Source: an uncultured Lachnospiraceae bacterium (GTDB lineage: Bacteria > Bacillota > Clostridia > Lachnospirales > Lachnospiraceae). From it: a DNA stretch of 42,787 nt. How positions within the stretch are numbered: position 1 is the first letter of the stretch; each line of letters starts with the position of its first letter. The translations under genes were made by a program, and so were the position numbers. The stretch is from the NCBI GenBank assembly GCA_947629385.1, contig CANRDO010000028.1, positions 1 through 42,787 on the forward strand, in the 5' to 3' direction. The notes under the pieces were generated by a model. The model did not search any database, had not been told where the DNA came from, and saw nothing but the letters and a program-made list of their open reading frames with translations. Below, in pieces: positions 32,986-41,085 of the stretch.

Positions 32986-33762
32986 TCACGCAATTCTCTT
33001 CAGCACCACATCCGCCGCCACGATCGCAAGCGGCATCACAAGCTCGCACACCGAGAGAAAACAACCCGCCAGATCTCCGTTGATCCCGCCGAAGTATTTC
33101 ATCGCCATATGATGATACCACAGAAAAGTCAGCAGCGCCCCCACAAGAGCCGCCGCCGCAAAGACAGGCTGCAAGGCAAACATCGCGACTGCACAGACCG
33201 CCAGATAAACCAGACTTGTCGCCTGTATGACGCGCGTCTGCGCATTTTTTGAAAATCCTGACACGGTTCCCTCCGCCGAAGCTTTCGGAAAGGTCACGAC
33301 CGAAACCGCGCTGAGCGAGCGCGAAACGACAAATGAAAAAACATACGTCCGCACAAGTTCCCCCGCGACCATGTCAAGCGCCGCGTACATCAGAAAAAAA
33401 TAAGCGGCGCACGCGATCACCGCAAACGCCCCCGCATGGGAATCCTTGAGGATCTCCAGCCGTTTCTCGCGCGGTCTCCACGAGCTCATCGCGTCCGCCG
33501 TATCAAGCAGCCCGTCCAGATGGATTCCCCCGCTGACCGCAAGCGGGATCAGCATCAGCACAACATTGCGCAGCGGCGCGTGAAGACCCAGGGATCCGGC
33601 CAGCGCGTCCCAGCCGAGGCAGAGCGCCCCGATCACCGCGCCGATCCACGGAAAGAAGCACATGACATATTTCGTATTCTCCTCCGTCCAGTCGCACTGT
33701 GCGGCCGGAAGCCTGGAGTACATCGAAAATGCGATATTCAGGCTGTTCCACAAACGTTTCAT
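32986..33762 (-). CDS. cobS: Adenosylcobinamide-GDP ribazoletransferase CobS
   Basis: CobS joins adenosylcobinamide-GDP with alpha-ribazole (or its phosphate) to complete the cobalamin nucleotide loop at the membrane. The 258-residue protein has SGGIHLDGLLDTADA, KDSHAGAFAV and GGINGDLAG motifs and about six helices. The phosphatase CobC and phosphoribosyltransferase CobT that feed it are encoded elsewhere in the window; the kinase/guanylyltransferase CobU is not present. The ATG is preceded by GGAGACTTGAGAG. Confidence 0.94.
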   Translation of the reverse strand: MKRLWNSLNIAFSMYSRLPAAQCDWTEENTKYVMCFFPWIGAVIGALCLGWDALAGSLGLHAPLRNVVLMLIPLAVSGGIHLDGLLDTADAMSSWRPREKRLEILKDSHAGAFAVIACAAYFFLMYAALDMVAGELVRTYVFSFVVSRSLSAVSVVTFPKASAEGTVSGFSKNAQTRVIQATSLVYLAVCAVAMFALQPVFAAAALVGALLTFLWYHHMAMKYFGGINGDLAGCFLSVCELVMPLAIVAADVVLKRIA

Positions 33763-33849
33763 CTCTCAAGTCTCCGCATCCTCATCGTCAGTATATCCTT
33801 TTACGGCCCAGACAGTCTGCACTTCGTCCCGGCCTAAGCAGTGCTCAGT

Positions 33850-34602
33850 TCAATCCGTCTGCCCTTCTTCCCTTCGGATCCCCCGCAGAAAATCCGCCGA
33901 ACGTGGATTCTTCGGGTTCGCGAAAAATTTCTCGGCCGTGTTCTCCTCCACGACCAGTCCGTCCTCCATGAACACGACGCGGTCCGCCACCCTGCGGGCG
34001 AACTCCATCTCGTGCGTAACCACGATCATCGTCGTCCCCTCGTCCGCGAGGCGCTTCATAACGTCCAACACCTCACCGGTCAGTTTCGGGTCGAGCGCTG
34101 AGGTCGGCTCGTCAAACAAAATCACGCTCGGACTTAAAGCGATCGCGCGCGCAATAGACACTCTCTGCTGCTGACCGCCTGAGAGCTGCGAGGGATAGGA
34201 ATCGCTCCACTCGAGCATGCCGACCTTCTCAAGCGCTTTCCTCCCGATGGCTTCGGCCTCCGCTTTCGCCATCTTCCGGCCGACTGTCAGCCCGAGCGTC
34301 ACATTCGCGAGCGCAGTCTTGTTGGCAAACAGCTGGTAATCCTGAAAAACGAAGCCGATCTTTTTGCGGTAGCGCAGGATGTCCTTCCTGGAAATATGAT
34401 CCGCCCGGAACAGCTCGCCGTCGAACTCGATCTCTCCGCCGTCCGCCGTCGTCAGAAAGCTGACGCAGCGCAGAAGCGTCGTCTTTCCCGAGCCGCTCGG
34501 CCCGAGGATCGCGATCACATCGGCCTCGTTTACCTTCAGACTGATATTTTTCAGGACCTCCCGCGGTCCGAAGCTTTTGCGGATATTTCTGAGTTCGATC
34601 AC
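33850..34602 (-). CDS. Polar amino acid ABC transporter ATP-binding protein (probably cystine)
   Basis: The 250-residue ATPase is of the GlnQ/TcyC type: Walker A GPSGSGKTT (about 35-43), Q-loop VFQDYQLF, signature QLSGGQQQR and Walker B VILFDEPTSALDP. It completes an importer with the permease directly upstream and the binding protein before that. The start is GTG at 34602, three bases after the permease stop codon region, so translation is probably coupled. The cystine assignment rests on the binding protein and on the C-S lyase gene located upstream. Confidence 0.92.
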   Translation of the reverse strand: MIELRNIRKSFGPREVLKNISLKVNEADVIAILGPSGSGKTTLLRCVSFLTTADGGEIEFDGELFRADHISRKDILRYRKKIGFVFQDYQLFANKTALANVTLGLTVGRKMAKAEAEAIGRKALEKVGMLEWSDSYPSQLSGGQQQRVSIARAIALSPSVILFDEPTSALDPKLTGEVLDVMKRLADEGTTMIVVTHEMEFARRVADRVVFMEDGLVVEENTAEKFFANPKNPRSADFLRGIRREEGQTD

Positions 34603-34605
34603 AGC

Positions 34606-35268
34606 TTAACGCTTCCTTTCCAATCTCTTCTCCATCCTGCGCTGCAGCCAGGTCAGGAAGGTACAGAAGATCAGGTAGATCACCCCTGCCTCGCAGTACA
34701 GCCAGAAATAATCATAAGTGCGCGCCGCGATCCGCTGCGCCGTCGCCAGGATTTCCACGATCGCCACGCTGTAGGCCAGCGAAGTGTCCTTCACCAGCCC
34801 GATCAGGGAGTTGGACAGCGGCGGAAACGCCGTCGTCAAAGCCTGCGGGATGATCACATGCCGCATCGTCTGTGTGAATGTCATTCCCACGCAGTACCCG
34901 GCCTCCAGCTGTCCCGGCGGCACCGACTCGATCGCCGCGCGCACCGTCTCGGAGCAGTAAGCCCCGACGCTTAAGGAAAACACAATGACCGCGCAGGGAA
35001 AGGCCGGGAGCGTCAGACCGATGCTCGGCAAGCCGAAATAGACGACAAAGAGCTGCACGATCATCGGGGTTCCCCGGATGATCCATACATAGAACCTTGC
35101 CGCCTGCTTCAATACCGGTATTTTCGCCACCTGCACCAGAGCCACCGCCAACGCGATGCAAAGGCCGATGGAAAAGGAAAGAAATGTCAATGGAATCGTC
35201 ACGCGGATTCCCGGAAGCAGAAGCTTCCAGAAGGAATCCACAAGCTCGTTCAGAATTCTTGCATTCAT
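34606..35268 (-). CDS. Polar amino acid ABC transporter permease
   Basis: The 220-residue permease belongs to the HEQRo/HisM subfamily: about five helices, the RGTPMIVQLFVVYFGLP segment near residue 65, and the EAA loop ESVPPGQLEAGYCVGMT that contacts the ATPase. The ATG has AAGGA some distance upstream, so initiation may be weak. It lies 142 bases after the binding-protein gene, with a strong stem-loop in between, and is followed at once by the ATPase gene. Confidence 0.93.
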   Translation of the reverse strand: MNARILNELVDSFWKLLLPGIRVTIPLTFLSFSIGLCIALAVALVQVAKIPVLKQAARFYVWIIRGTPMIVQLFVVYFGLPSIGLTLPAFPCAVIVFSLSVGAYCSETVRAAIESVPPGQLEAGYCVGMTFTQTMRHVIIPQALTTAFPPLSNSLIGLVKDTSLAYSVAIVEILATAQRIAARTYDYFWLYCEAGVIYLIFCTFLTWLQRRMEKRLERKR

Positions 35269-35294
35269 ATACCGTCTGTTTCCTTAATTGCGGA

Positions 35295-35363
35295 ATTGCC
35301 GCATCCTGAGCATCGTAATATCCCGTTTTCTTTTCAATACATTCCGATGCTCTATGCGGCAAT
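35295..35363 (-). other. Intercistronic stem-loop between binding protein and permease genes
   Basis: ATTGCCGCAT plus GAGCATCG (35295-35315) pair with CGATGCTC plus ATGCGGCAAT (35345-35363) to give an 18-bp interrupted stem. No T run follows, so it is more likely an RNA-processing or stabilising element that raises binding-protein over permease expression than a complete terminator. Confidence 0.75.
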
Positions 35364-35410
35364 CTCGATATTTTTGTTGCTCTTCAGAAATAAATTTCGG
35401 CAGCCAGAAA

Positions 35411-36271
35411 TCACTCTGCAGCTTCCGTCTCCGCCGGAGTCAGAACCTCGCTCTCGGACTCTGCCTCGCCCCCGTCGTTCGCCGTGACATCCAGGCCATT
35501 AAAGTACTTCTTTGACACTTCGGCAAGCTCTCCGCTCTCGCGCGCCTGCTCAAGCGCATCGTTGACCGCCTCGATCAGCCTCTCGTTGCCCTTCACCACC
35601 GGGACGTAGGAGCTCGGCTCCGGATCCGCGTACGCCACGATCTTCACATCCTCCTCTGGATGCTCCTTCATGTAATCATTGAACGCGGTCTCATAGTTCA
35701 GCGTGCAGTCCGCGCGCCCGTTGAGCACCTCGGAAATCGACTGCGCCATCGCGTTTACCGGGTCAAGCTCTGCGCCGTACTCCTGTGCCATCTGCCCGAA
35801 GATGCTGGTGGACTCGTTCGCCGCCGTGAAGCCCGCGAGATCCTCAAAGCTCTTAATGTCCTCATTGTCGCCCTCGACCAGAATGCACCTTCTCGAAAAC
35901 GCATATGGCTCGGACATATCATACTTCTCCGCGCGCTCATCGGTGTAGCCGACCTCGTTGACGACCATGTCGATCTGGCCCGCGTCCAGAGCCGCAAAAA
36001 TGGAAGCCCACTCGGTCTCCATGTACTGCACGTCCACGCCCATGTACTTCGCGATCAGCGCCGCGACCTCCACGTCGAAGCCAACCAGATTGTCGTCCTC
36101 ATCGTGATAGCTGTTCGGGGAGTATGTGCCCTCCGTGCCGACAATGATATAGCCTCTCTCCATGATCTCGTCGAGGCGGTCGCCTTCCTGGGCGCTTGCG
36201 CCTGCCGCCGTAAACGACGCCGCCAGCGCCGCCGCTGCCATCACTGCTGCGATTTTCCTGATCCTGAACAT
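35411..36271 (-). CDS. Extracellular amino acid (cystine-like) binding protein, without lipobox
   Basis: The 286-residue protein is a family 3 solute-binding protein. After a signal peptide (MFRIRKIAAVMAAAALAASF, predicted cleavage AGASA-QE near residue 27) comes GYIIVGTEGTYSPNSY, an opening typical of cystine-binding TcyA/TcyK/FliY proteins, then GFDVEVAALIAKYMGV and the hinge-region ERAEKYDMSEPY. The C-terminal 25 residues are acidic and low-complexity. No cysteine follows the signal peptide, so it lacks the lipoprotein anchor that Gram-positive binding proteins usually have. It has its own promoter and heads the operon. Confidence 0.9.
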   Translation of the reverse strand: MFRIRKIAAVMAAAALAASFTAAGASAQEGDRLDEIMERGYIIVGTEGTYSPNSYHDEDDNLVGFDVEVAALIAKYMGVDVQYMETEWASIFAALDAGQIDMVVNEVGYTDERAEKYDMSEPYAFSRRCILVEGDNEDIKSFEDLAGFTAANESTSIFGQMAQEYGAELDPVNAMAQSISEVLNGRADCTLNYETAFNDYMKEHPEEDVKIVAYADPEPSSYVPVVKGNERLIEAVNDALEQARESGELAEVSKKYFNGLDVTANDGGEAESESEVLTPAETEAAE

Positions 36272-36316
36272 GTTGCATCATCCTTCCTTTAATTTTGTAA
36301 TTGTATTTATAGACCC

Positions 36317-36345
36317 ATTTTATGTCCTGTCGGCCAAAATAGCAA
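36317..36345 (-). promoter_or_regulatory. Promoter of the amino acid transporter operon
   Basis: Minus-strand TTGCTA (36340-36345) and TAAAAT (36317-36322) are 17 bases apart. Confidence 0.65.
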
Positions 36346-36577
36346 TTACTTCTTTCGCATGCCATACCATGCTTTTTACGCATAGCAGACATGCTTTTCT
36401 TCTTTTATCTGAATATTTCAGTGCTGTAGTCCTATTTTTCTGTTTAATATTTTCAATCCGCCCTCCGTCTCTCATTCCGAACCCTTTTGGGCATCTCGAA
36501 TCAAACGTTGTTCCAATTCTTTTCAACGCTTCCGTCGATCACTCGCTTAAATCTTCCTTGCATTATGCTTTTCTTCT
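36346..36577. other. Intergenic region with no recognised gene
   Basis: The gap between the C-S lyase gene and the transporter promoter holds a few short GCATG-type inverted repeats and a GCCC-AAAA-GGGT hairpin candidate near 36484-36503 but no clear terminator. I find no T-box, SAM riboswitch or convincing small gene; a TTG-started 68-codon frame at 36320-36526 (minus) has no ribosome site. Confidence 0.5.
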
Positions 36578-37744
36578 TTACCGTGTGAGGTAGAGTCCGA
36601 TCCCCCGCTTCAGCCTGCCAAGCCCGTCCATAACAACCGAACGCGGGCACGCGATGTTCACGCGCAGGAACTGCCGCCCTGCCTCCCCATAGTGGATCCC
36701 TGCCGTGACAAACAGTCCGGTCTTCTCCCGCAGAAATCCTGCAAGCTCCTCACTGTCCTGCGTTACCTGCGCGCAGTCCAGCCACAAAAGATAGGTCGCC
36801 TCGCGCCGCACCAGTTTCACCTGCGGAAGCTCCCGCGCAAGGAATTCGGCCACCGTCCGATCGTTCAGAGAAATATACTCTCTCAGCGCATCGAGCCACG
36901 GCCCGCCCTGCGTGAAGGCCGCCACCGCCGCGTCCACCGCGAACGAATTCGGCTCGGCGACCTCATCCGTATTCAGTCCCCGCCACACCTTATGCCGCAG
37001 GAACGGATCCGGCACGCACACCGCCGCGGTCTGCAGCCCCGCGAGATTGAAGGTCTTGGTCGGCGCGATACAGCTCACACTGATGTCCCGACAGATCTCC
37101 GAGGCGGACGCGAACGGGACATAGTCCATGCCCGGCGCCGTCAGGTCGCAGTGGATCTCGTCAGAGAGCACTGTCACATGGTACTTCGCGCAAAGCTCGC
37201 CGACACGGGCAAGCTCCTCCCGGCTCCAGATCCTGCCGGCCGGGTTCTGCGGATTGCACAGGATCATCAGCGACGTCTGCGGGTCGGACAGCTTCTCCTC
37301 GATGTCAGAGAAATCCATCTCGTAATTCCCGTCCTCGTATTTCAGCGGGCTCTCCAAGACCTCGCGCCCGTTGTTCAGGATCGAATTGTAGAAAATATTG
37401 TAGACCGGCGTCTGGATCAGCACTTTCTCCGCCGGCGTTGTCAGTTTGCGCACCACACTCGAAACCGCCGGAATGACGCCCGTGCAGAACATGAGCCAGT
37501 CCCGCTCCATCCGATACCCGTGGCGGTCGCGCCACCAGCCGATATACGCCTCATACCACTCGTCCGGCATGATCTGATAGCCAAAGACGCCGAACGCCGC
37601 GCGTTTTCGGATCGCCTCCTGTATCTCGGGCGCGGTCTCAAAATCCATGTCCGCCACCCACATCGGGAGCTCGTTCTCCTTCACGTCCCACTTCAGGGAG
37701 TTAGTATTTCTGCGATTTACTATTTTGTCAAAATCATAGCTCAT
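36578..37744 (-). CDS. patB: PatB/MalY-type PLP-dependent C-S lyase
   Basis: The 388-residue fold-type I PLP enzyme matches the PatB/MalY group, which cleaves cystathionine or cysteine to release homocysteine or sulfide. It has MWVADMDFETAP near the N-terminus, ILCNPQNPAGRIW, SDEIHCDL and the PLP-binding lysine in APTKTFNLAG, plus the carboxylate-binding arginine in FLRVNIACPR. The ATG follows AAGGAG. It lies 15 bases after the hydrolase gene and upstream of the presumed cystine transporter, a pairing that fits cystine uptake followed by sulfur release. Confidence 0.9.
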   Translation of the reverse strand: MSYDFDKIVNRRNTNSLKWDVKENELPMWVADMDFETAPEIQEAIRKRAAFGVFGYQIMPDEWYEAYIGWWRDRHGYRMERDWLMFCTGVIPAVSSVVRKLTTPAEKVLIQTPVYNIFYNSILNNGREVLESPLKYEDGNYEMDFSDIEEKLSDPQTSLMILCNPQNPAGRIWSREELARVGELCAKYHVTVLSDEIHCDLTAPGMDYVPFASASEICRDISVSCIAPTKTFNLAGLQTAAVCVPDPFLRHKVWRGLNTDEVAEPNSFAVDAAVAAFTQGGPWLDALREYISLNDRTVAEFLARELPQVKLVRREATYLLWLDCAQVTQDSEELAGFLREKTGLFVTAGIHYGEAGRQFLRVNIACPRSVVMDGLGRLKRGIGLYLTR

Positions 37745-37759
37745 ACACTTTTCTCCTTA

Positions 37760-38575
37760 TCAGAGATTCCCCAGCCAGGTCTCGAGCAGATCCACCCATG
37801 GTTCGCACTCCTTCTGCACCGTCGGGCTCCACACGCTGTCCGTGTGCGGCCGCGCCAGCGACAGGCCGTGCACGCCCTTCTCGAACAGATGGAACTCTAC
37901 CGGGACGCCCGCCCTACGCAGCGCCGATACAAAGAGCAGGGAATTCTCCACAGGCACAAGTCCGTCTTCGTATGTATGCCACAGAAACGTCCGCGGCACC
38001 TGCGGCCCCGCCTGCTTCTCAAGCGACATTTTCTCGAGCATCTCTCCGTTCCACTGGCTTCCCAGAAGATTTCGGAAGCTGTCCTTATGCCAGAAGCGCT
38101 CATCCGCCGTGATCACCGGATAGCAAAGAATCAGCCCGTTCGGCCGGAGCGTTTCCATATCGATACCGGTGTCTTCCGAAAGCTCCGGGCTGTTCCAGAA
38201 CACGCCGTAGCTCGCCGCCAGATGCCCTCCGGCCGAGAAGCCCATCACGGAAAGCTTATCCGGCTGAATGTGCCATTCCTCCGCCCGTTCCCTCAGGATC
38301 GCGACCGCGCGCGCCGTCTCACGCAGGGCCGTCGGGTACTCGGCGGGCGCGCAGGAATAGCGCAGGACCGCCGCGTGAATCCCGCAGGTCATGACGCGCA
38401 GCGCAACCGCCTCCGCCTCACGGTCCGACGTCATCTCATAGCCGCCGCCCGGACAGATCAGCACAATCGGCCGACTCTTCACCGGGATCTCGGGAGAATC
38501 CTCCCAGAGGTATGTTGTAAGCCTCGCGTAATCCAGCGAGCCTTTCTCACGGATCGCTATTGTCTCATGAATCAT
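37760..38575 (-). CDS. Alpha/beta hydrolase, acetyl-esterase (BD-FAE/Aes) type
   Basis: The 271-residue protein is an alpha/beta hydrolase of the xylan/sugar acetyl-esterase group: oxyanion strand LICPGGGYEM (about 40-49), nucleophile elbow GFSAGGHLAASYG, a probable acid in TYEDGLVPVENS and the catalytic histidine in GVHGLSLA. There is no signal peptide, so it acts inside the cell, probably on acetylated oligosaccharides or small esters brought in from outside. The ATG follows AAAGGGGATGATACG. It is 34 bases from the CmpB gene and 15 from patB, suggesting one transcript although the functions do not obviously fit. Confidence 0.88.
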   Translation of the reverse strand: MIHETIAIREKGSLDYARLTTYLWEDSPEIPVKSRPIVLICPGGGYEMTSDREAEAVALRVMTCGIHAAVLRYSCAPAEYPTALRETARAVAILRERAEEWHIQPDKLSVMGFSAGGHLAASYGVFWNSPELSEDTGIDMETLRPNGLILCYPVITADERFWHKDSFRNLLGSQWNGEMLEKMSLEKQAGPQVPRTFLWHTYEDGLVPVENSLLFVSALRRAGVPVEFHLFEKGVHGLSLARPHTDSVWSPTVQKECEPWVDLLETWLGNL

Positions 38576-38609
38576 CGTATCATCCCCTTTAAAACTTTGC
38601 CATTTCCGC

Positions 38610-39545
38610 TCACTTCTCCGGCTGCTCTTCCGCCTGATCCTTACGCCCTTTCAGCGCCGCTTCCTTCAATTCACCCAGCGCCTCGCGGAAGTGGCGCGAA
38701 GTCACCGGGTTGTTGCGCAGGATACTGAGATTGCGATAGCCAAGCCTGTCCATGGCCTGACGGCTGCGGTCCTTGAGCACCTCAAAGCGAAGCCGCAGGC
38801 CCTCCGACTCTTCGCGGTAGCCTCCAAGCTTTTCCTTGTACTGCTCCAGTTTCCCGAGCACGGATTCCAGGCGCTCGACCGCCGCGCCCTTCACCTTCGA
38901 GCCAAGCTCGGACGCCGTCTGGATCTTATCGCCCTGCGCGAAAGCCAGGATCGCGTCCGCCCGATGCTGCAAAGTCTCCAGCTTCTGGCGCACGGCCGTC
39001 ATGCTCGCGAGCACATCCCGCAACTCCAGAGCCGCCTTGAAGGAAAGCGCCATGTCGATCGCCATCACGATCGTGACCGCGTATGTGACCATAAGCGTAA
39101 GCCGATACGGCAGGCCGAGCACAAACTGCTCGATCGGACGATGGATCACATACACCAGAAGAACCGTCAGGCAGCCCCAGGCCAGCGTCGAGCCGAGGCA
39201 GATCTGCCCCTTATAGTTGAACTTCTTGTCGCTGTAGTCCCAGTACCGCACCTTGAACAACGCCTCCATGCACACACCGGTCACATACTCCAGCGCAGTC
39301 GCCGCGATACAGCCCGCAAAATACACGAGAACCGGATTTTTCTCCACCGGGATGGAGACAAAGAGCATCAGCACCGCCCCGCTGCCATACAGAGGCAGGA
39401 ACGGCCCATGCAGGAAGCCCCGGTTCACCGGATGCTTCTCCTTCAAAGACACATAAGTGCTCTCAAAAATCCATCCGAAAAAACAGTAAGTGTAGAAAAA
39501 CAGCAGCCACTGTGCCGCGCCATAATTAAAAACCGCATGTTGCAT
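38610..39545 (-). CDS. CmpB-family (PF06541) membrane protein with C-terminal coiled coil
   Basis: The 311-residue protein matches the family labelled putative ABC transporter permease CmpB. The N-terminal 170 residues hold about five helices, with the family motif FFGWIFESTYVSLKEKHPVNRGFLHGPFLPLYGSGA (key residues Trp25, Glu28, Arg42, Gly43 and Pro47) and a WDYSD motif near residue 101. A long charged region (about 175-300) follows that should form coiled coil. No ATPase partner is adjacent and the ABC label is doubtful; the true role is unknown. The ATG follows AGGAACA. Confidence 0.82.
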   Translation of the reverse strand: MQHAVFNYGAAQWLLFFYTYCFFGWIFESTYVSLKEKHPVNRGFLHGPFLPLYGSGAVLMLFVSIPVEKNPVLVYFAGCIAATALEYVTGVCMEALFKVRYWDYSDKKFNYKGQICLGSTLAWGCLTVLLVYVIHRPIEQFVLGLPYRLTLMVTYAVTIVMAIDMALSFKAALELRDVLASMTAVRQKLETLQHRADAILAFAQGDKIQTASELGSKVKGAAVERLESVLGKLEQYKEKLGGYREESEGLRLRFEVLKDRSRQAMDRLGYRNLSILRNNPVTSRHFREALGELKEAALKGRKDQAEEQPEK

Positions 39546-39605
39546 TGTTCCTGTTTCCTTTCCCTATTTCATATTTCCGCTCTGCAATGATTCTGCCGTG
39601 ACTTT

Positions 39606-40961
39606 TCAGGCGGCCTGCCCCTGCCGCAGATGATGCGTCCGCATATAGTGCAGATAGGCAAATACGAGCGCTGCCGCCGTCGCCACCCAGCTCACCGGGT
39701 ACACCATCATCAGCGTGAAGAATGTATCGGAGACCCGAAATGCCGTGTACACCCAGCCGATACGGATTCCGCAGACGCCCACGAACGTGAGCACCGCCGG
39801 CACCAGCGAATAACCGTAGCCGCGCATTGCGCCGGACATGATCTCCATCACGGCGTTGATCACCTCAGCCGCCAGAATAAAGCGCAGACGGATCATCCCG
39901 AGCGAGACGATCTGCGGATCGCCGGTAAAGAGTCCGAGCAGGGGACGTCCAAACGCAAGGATCCCGAGCGACGCTACAAGCGTGACGCCGACGTCCATCG
40001 CCAGACTGATGCGCGTGACCTTTCTGCAGCGCGGTATGTTCTCCGCGCCGTAATTCTGTCCGACAAAGGTCGTGCAGGCCTGTCCGAACGAGTTGATCAG
40101 ATAGTAGGCCAGAATCTCGATATTGAACGCCGCGGAGGACGCCGCCATCACATCGGCGCCCAGGCTGTTGATCGCGGACTGGATACACATGTTGGACAGG
40201 GAGAAAACCATGCTCTGAAGCCCTGCCGGAAGCCCGATGCGGACAATGCTCCCGAGCACATCCGTATGGATCCGAAGCCGGGAAACCTCCAGCCGGATCA
40301 GATCCTTCCGCCTGCGCAGAAGCACAAACAGCAGCGCGGAGCTCACCAGATTGGACAGCACCGTCGCCGTCGCGACGCCGTCCGCCGTCATCCCGACCAC
40401 GCAGACGAAGAACAGGTTCAAAAACACATTGAGCACGCCGGAGATCACAAGGCAGACCAGCGGGGTCTTTGTATCCCCCTGACTGCGGAAGATCGCCGAC
40501 TCGAAATTATAAAGAAAGATCACCGGCATCCCGAGCAGATATACTCTCAGGTACGCCAGCGCCATCGGAAACACCTCGTCCGGCACCGACATGAGGCCAA
40601 GAAGCGCGGGCGCGATCAGCTCACCGAGCAGTGTGATCACGACGCCGCCGATCAGGGAGAACAGCACCGAAGTATGTACGCTCTTCGCAATACCCTCCGC
40701 GTTTCCCTGTCCGGTAAACCGCGAGATCACCACGTTCGCCCCGAGCGAGATCCCGACGAAGCCGTTCACCAGCAGCCCGATGATCGCGCTGTTGCTCCCC
40801 ACCGCCGCCATCGCGTTCGGTCCGACAAAGCGACCGACCACCGCGACGTCCGCCGCGTTGAACAGCTGCTGCAGCATACCTGTCGCCGCCAGCGGAAGCG
40901 CGAACATCAGAAGCTTGTCCCAGATGCTCCCGTGCAGCATGTCAATATTCTGTCGACTCAA
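39606..40961 (-). CDS. MATE-family efflux transporter (second copy)
   Basis: The 451-residue twelve-helix protein has the same MatE pattern as the exporter at 30386-31756, including LPLAATGMLQQLFNAADVAVVG and IGLPAGLQSMVFSLSNMCIQ, and FVGQNYGAENIPRCRK after helix 8. The two are clearly related but too different to be a recent tandem copy. The start is TTG at 40961, eight bases after AAGGAAGG; the next in-frame ATG has no ribosome site. The substrate is unknown. It probably heads a unit with the CmpB, hydrolase and patB genes. Confidence 0.92.
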   Translation of the reverse strand: MSRQNIDMLHGSIWDKLLMFALPLAATGMLQQLFNAADVAVVGRFVGPNAMAAVGSNSAIIGLLVNGFVGISLGANVVISRFTGQGNAEGIAKSVHTSVLFSLIGGVVITLLGELIAPALLGLMSVPDEVFPMALAYLRVYLLGMPVIFLYNFESAIFRSQGDTKTPLVCLVISGVLNVFLNLFFVCVVGMTADGVATATVLSNLVSSALLFVLLRRRKDLIRLEVSRLRIHTDVLGSIVRIGLPAGLQSMVFSLSNMCIQSAINSLGADVMAASSAAFNIEILAYYLINSFGQACTTFVGQNYGAENIPRCRKVTRISLAMDVGVTLVASLGILAFGRPLLGLFTGDPQIVSLGMIRLRFILAAEVINAVMEIMSGAMRGYGYSLVPAVLTFVGVCGIRIGWVYTAFRVSDTFFTLMMVYPVSWVATAAALVFAYLHYMRTHHLRQGQAA

Positions 40962-41085
40962 CCCAATCGCCTTCCTTTTAAAAATGTACCGCAGGGCGGC
41001 TCCGCAAACCGCTTACGCCCGCAAGACCATCCTCTGCGAACTGCTCACGTTATCCATTTCGCATCCTTTTCCGAAAACCGGCAGA

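Noticed and set aside
36320..36526. A 68-codon minus-strand small gene
   Set aside because: It would start with TTG without a ribosome site and overlaps the transporter promoter.
36293..36577. T-box or SAM riboswitch between patB and the transporter genes
   Set aside because: No T-box core (GGTGGTACC-like) or S-box core was found; only short unrelated inverted repeats are present.
36692..38728. A 678-codon plus-strand open frame
   Set aside because: It runs antisense through patB, the esterase and part of the CmpB gene, has Arg/His/Leu-rich nonsense composition and no ribosome site.
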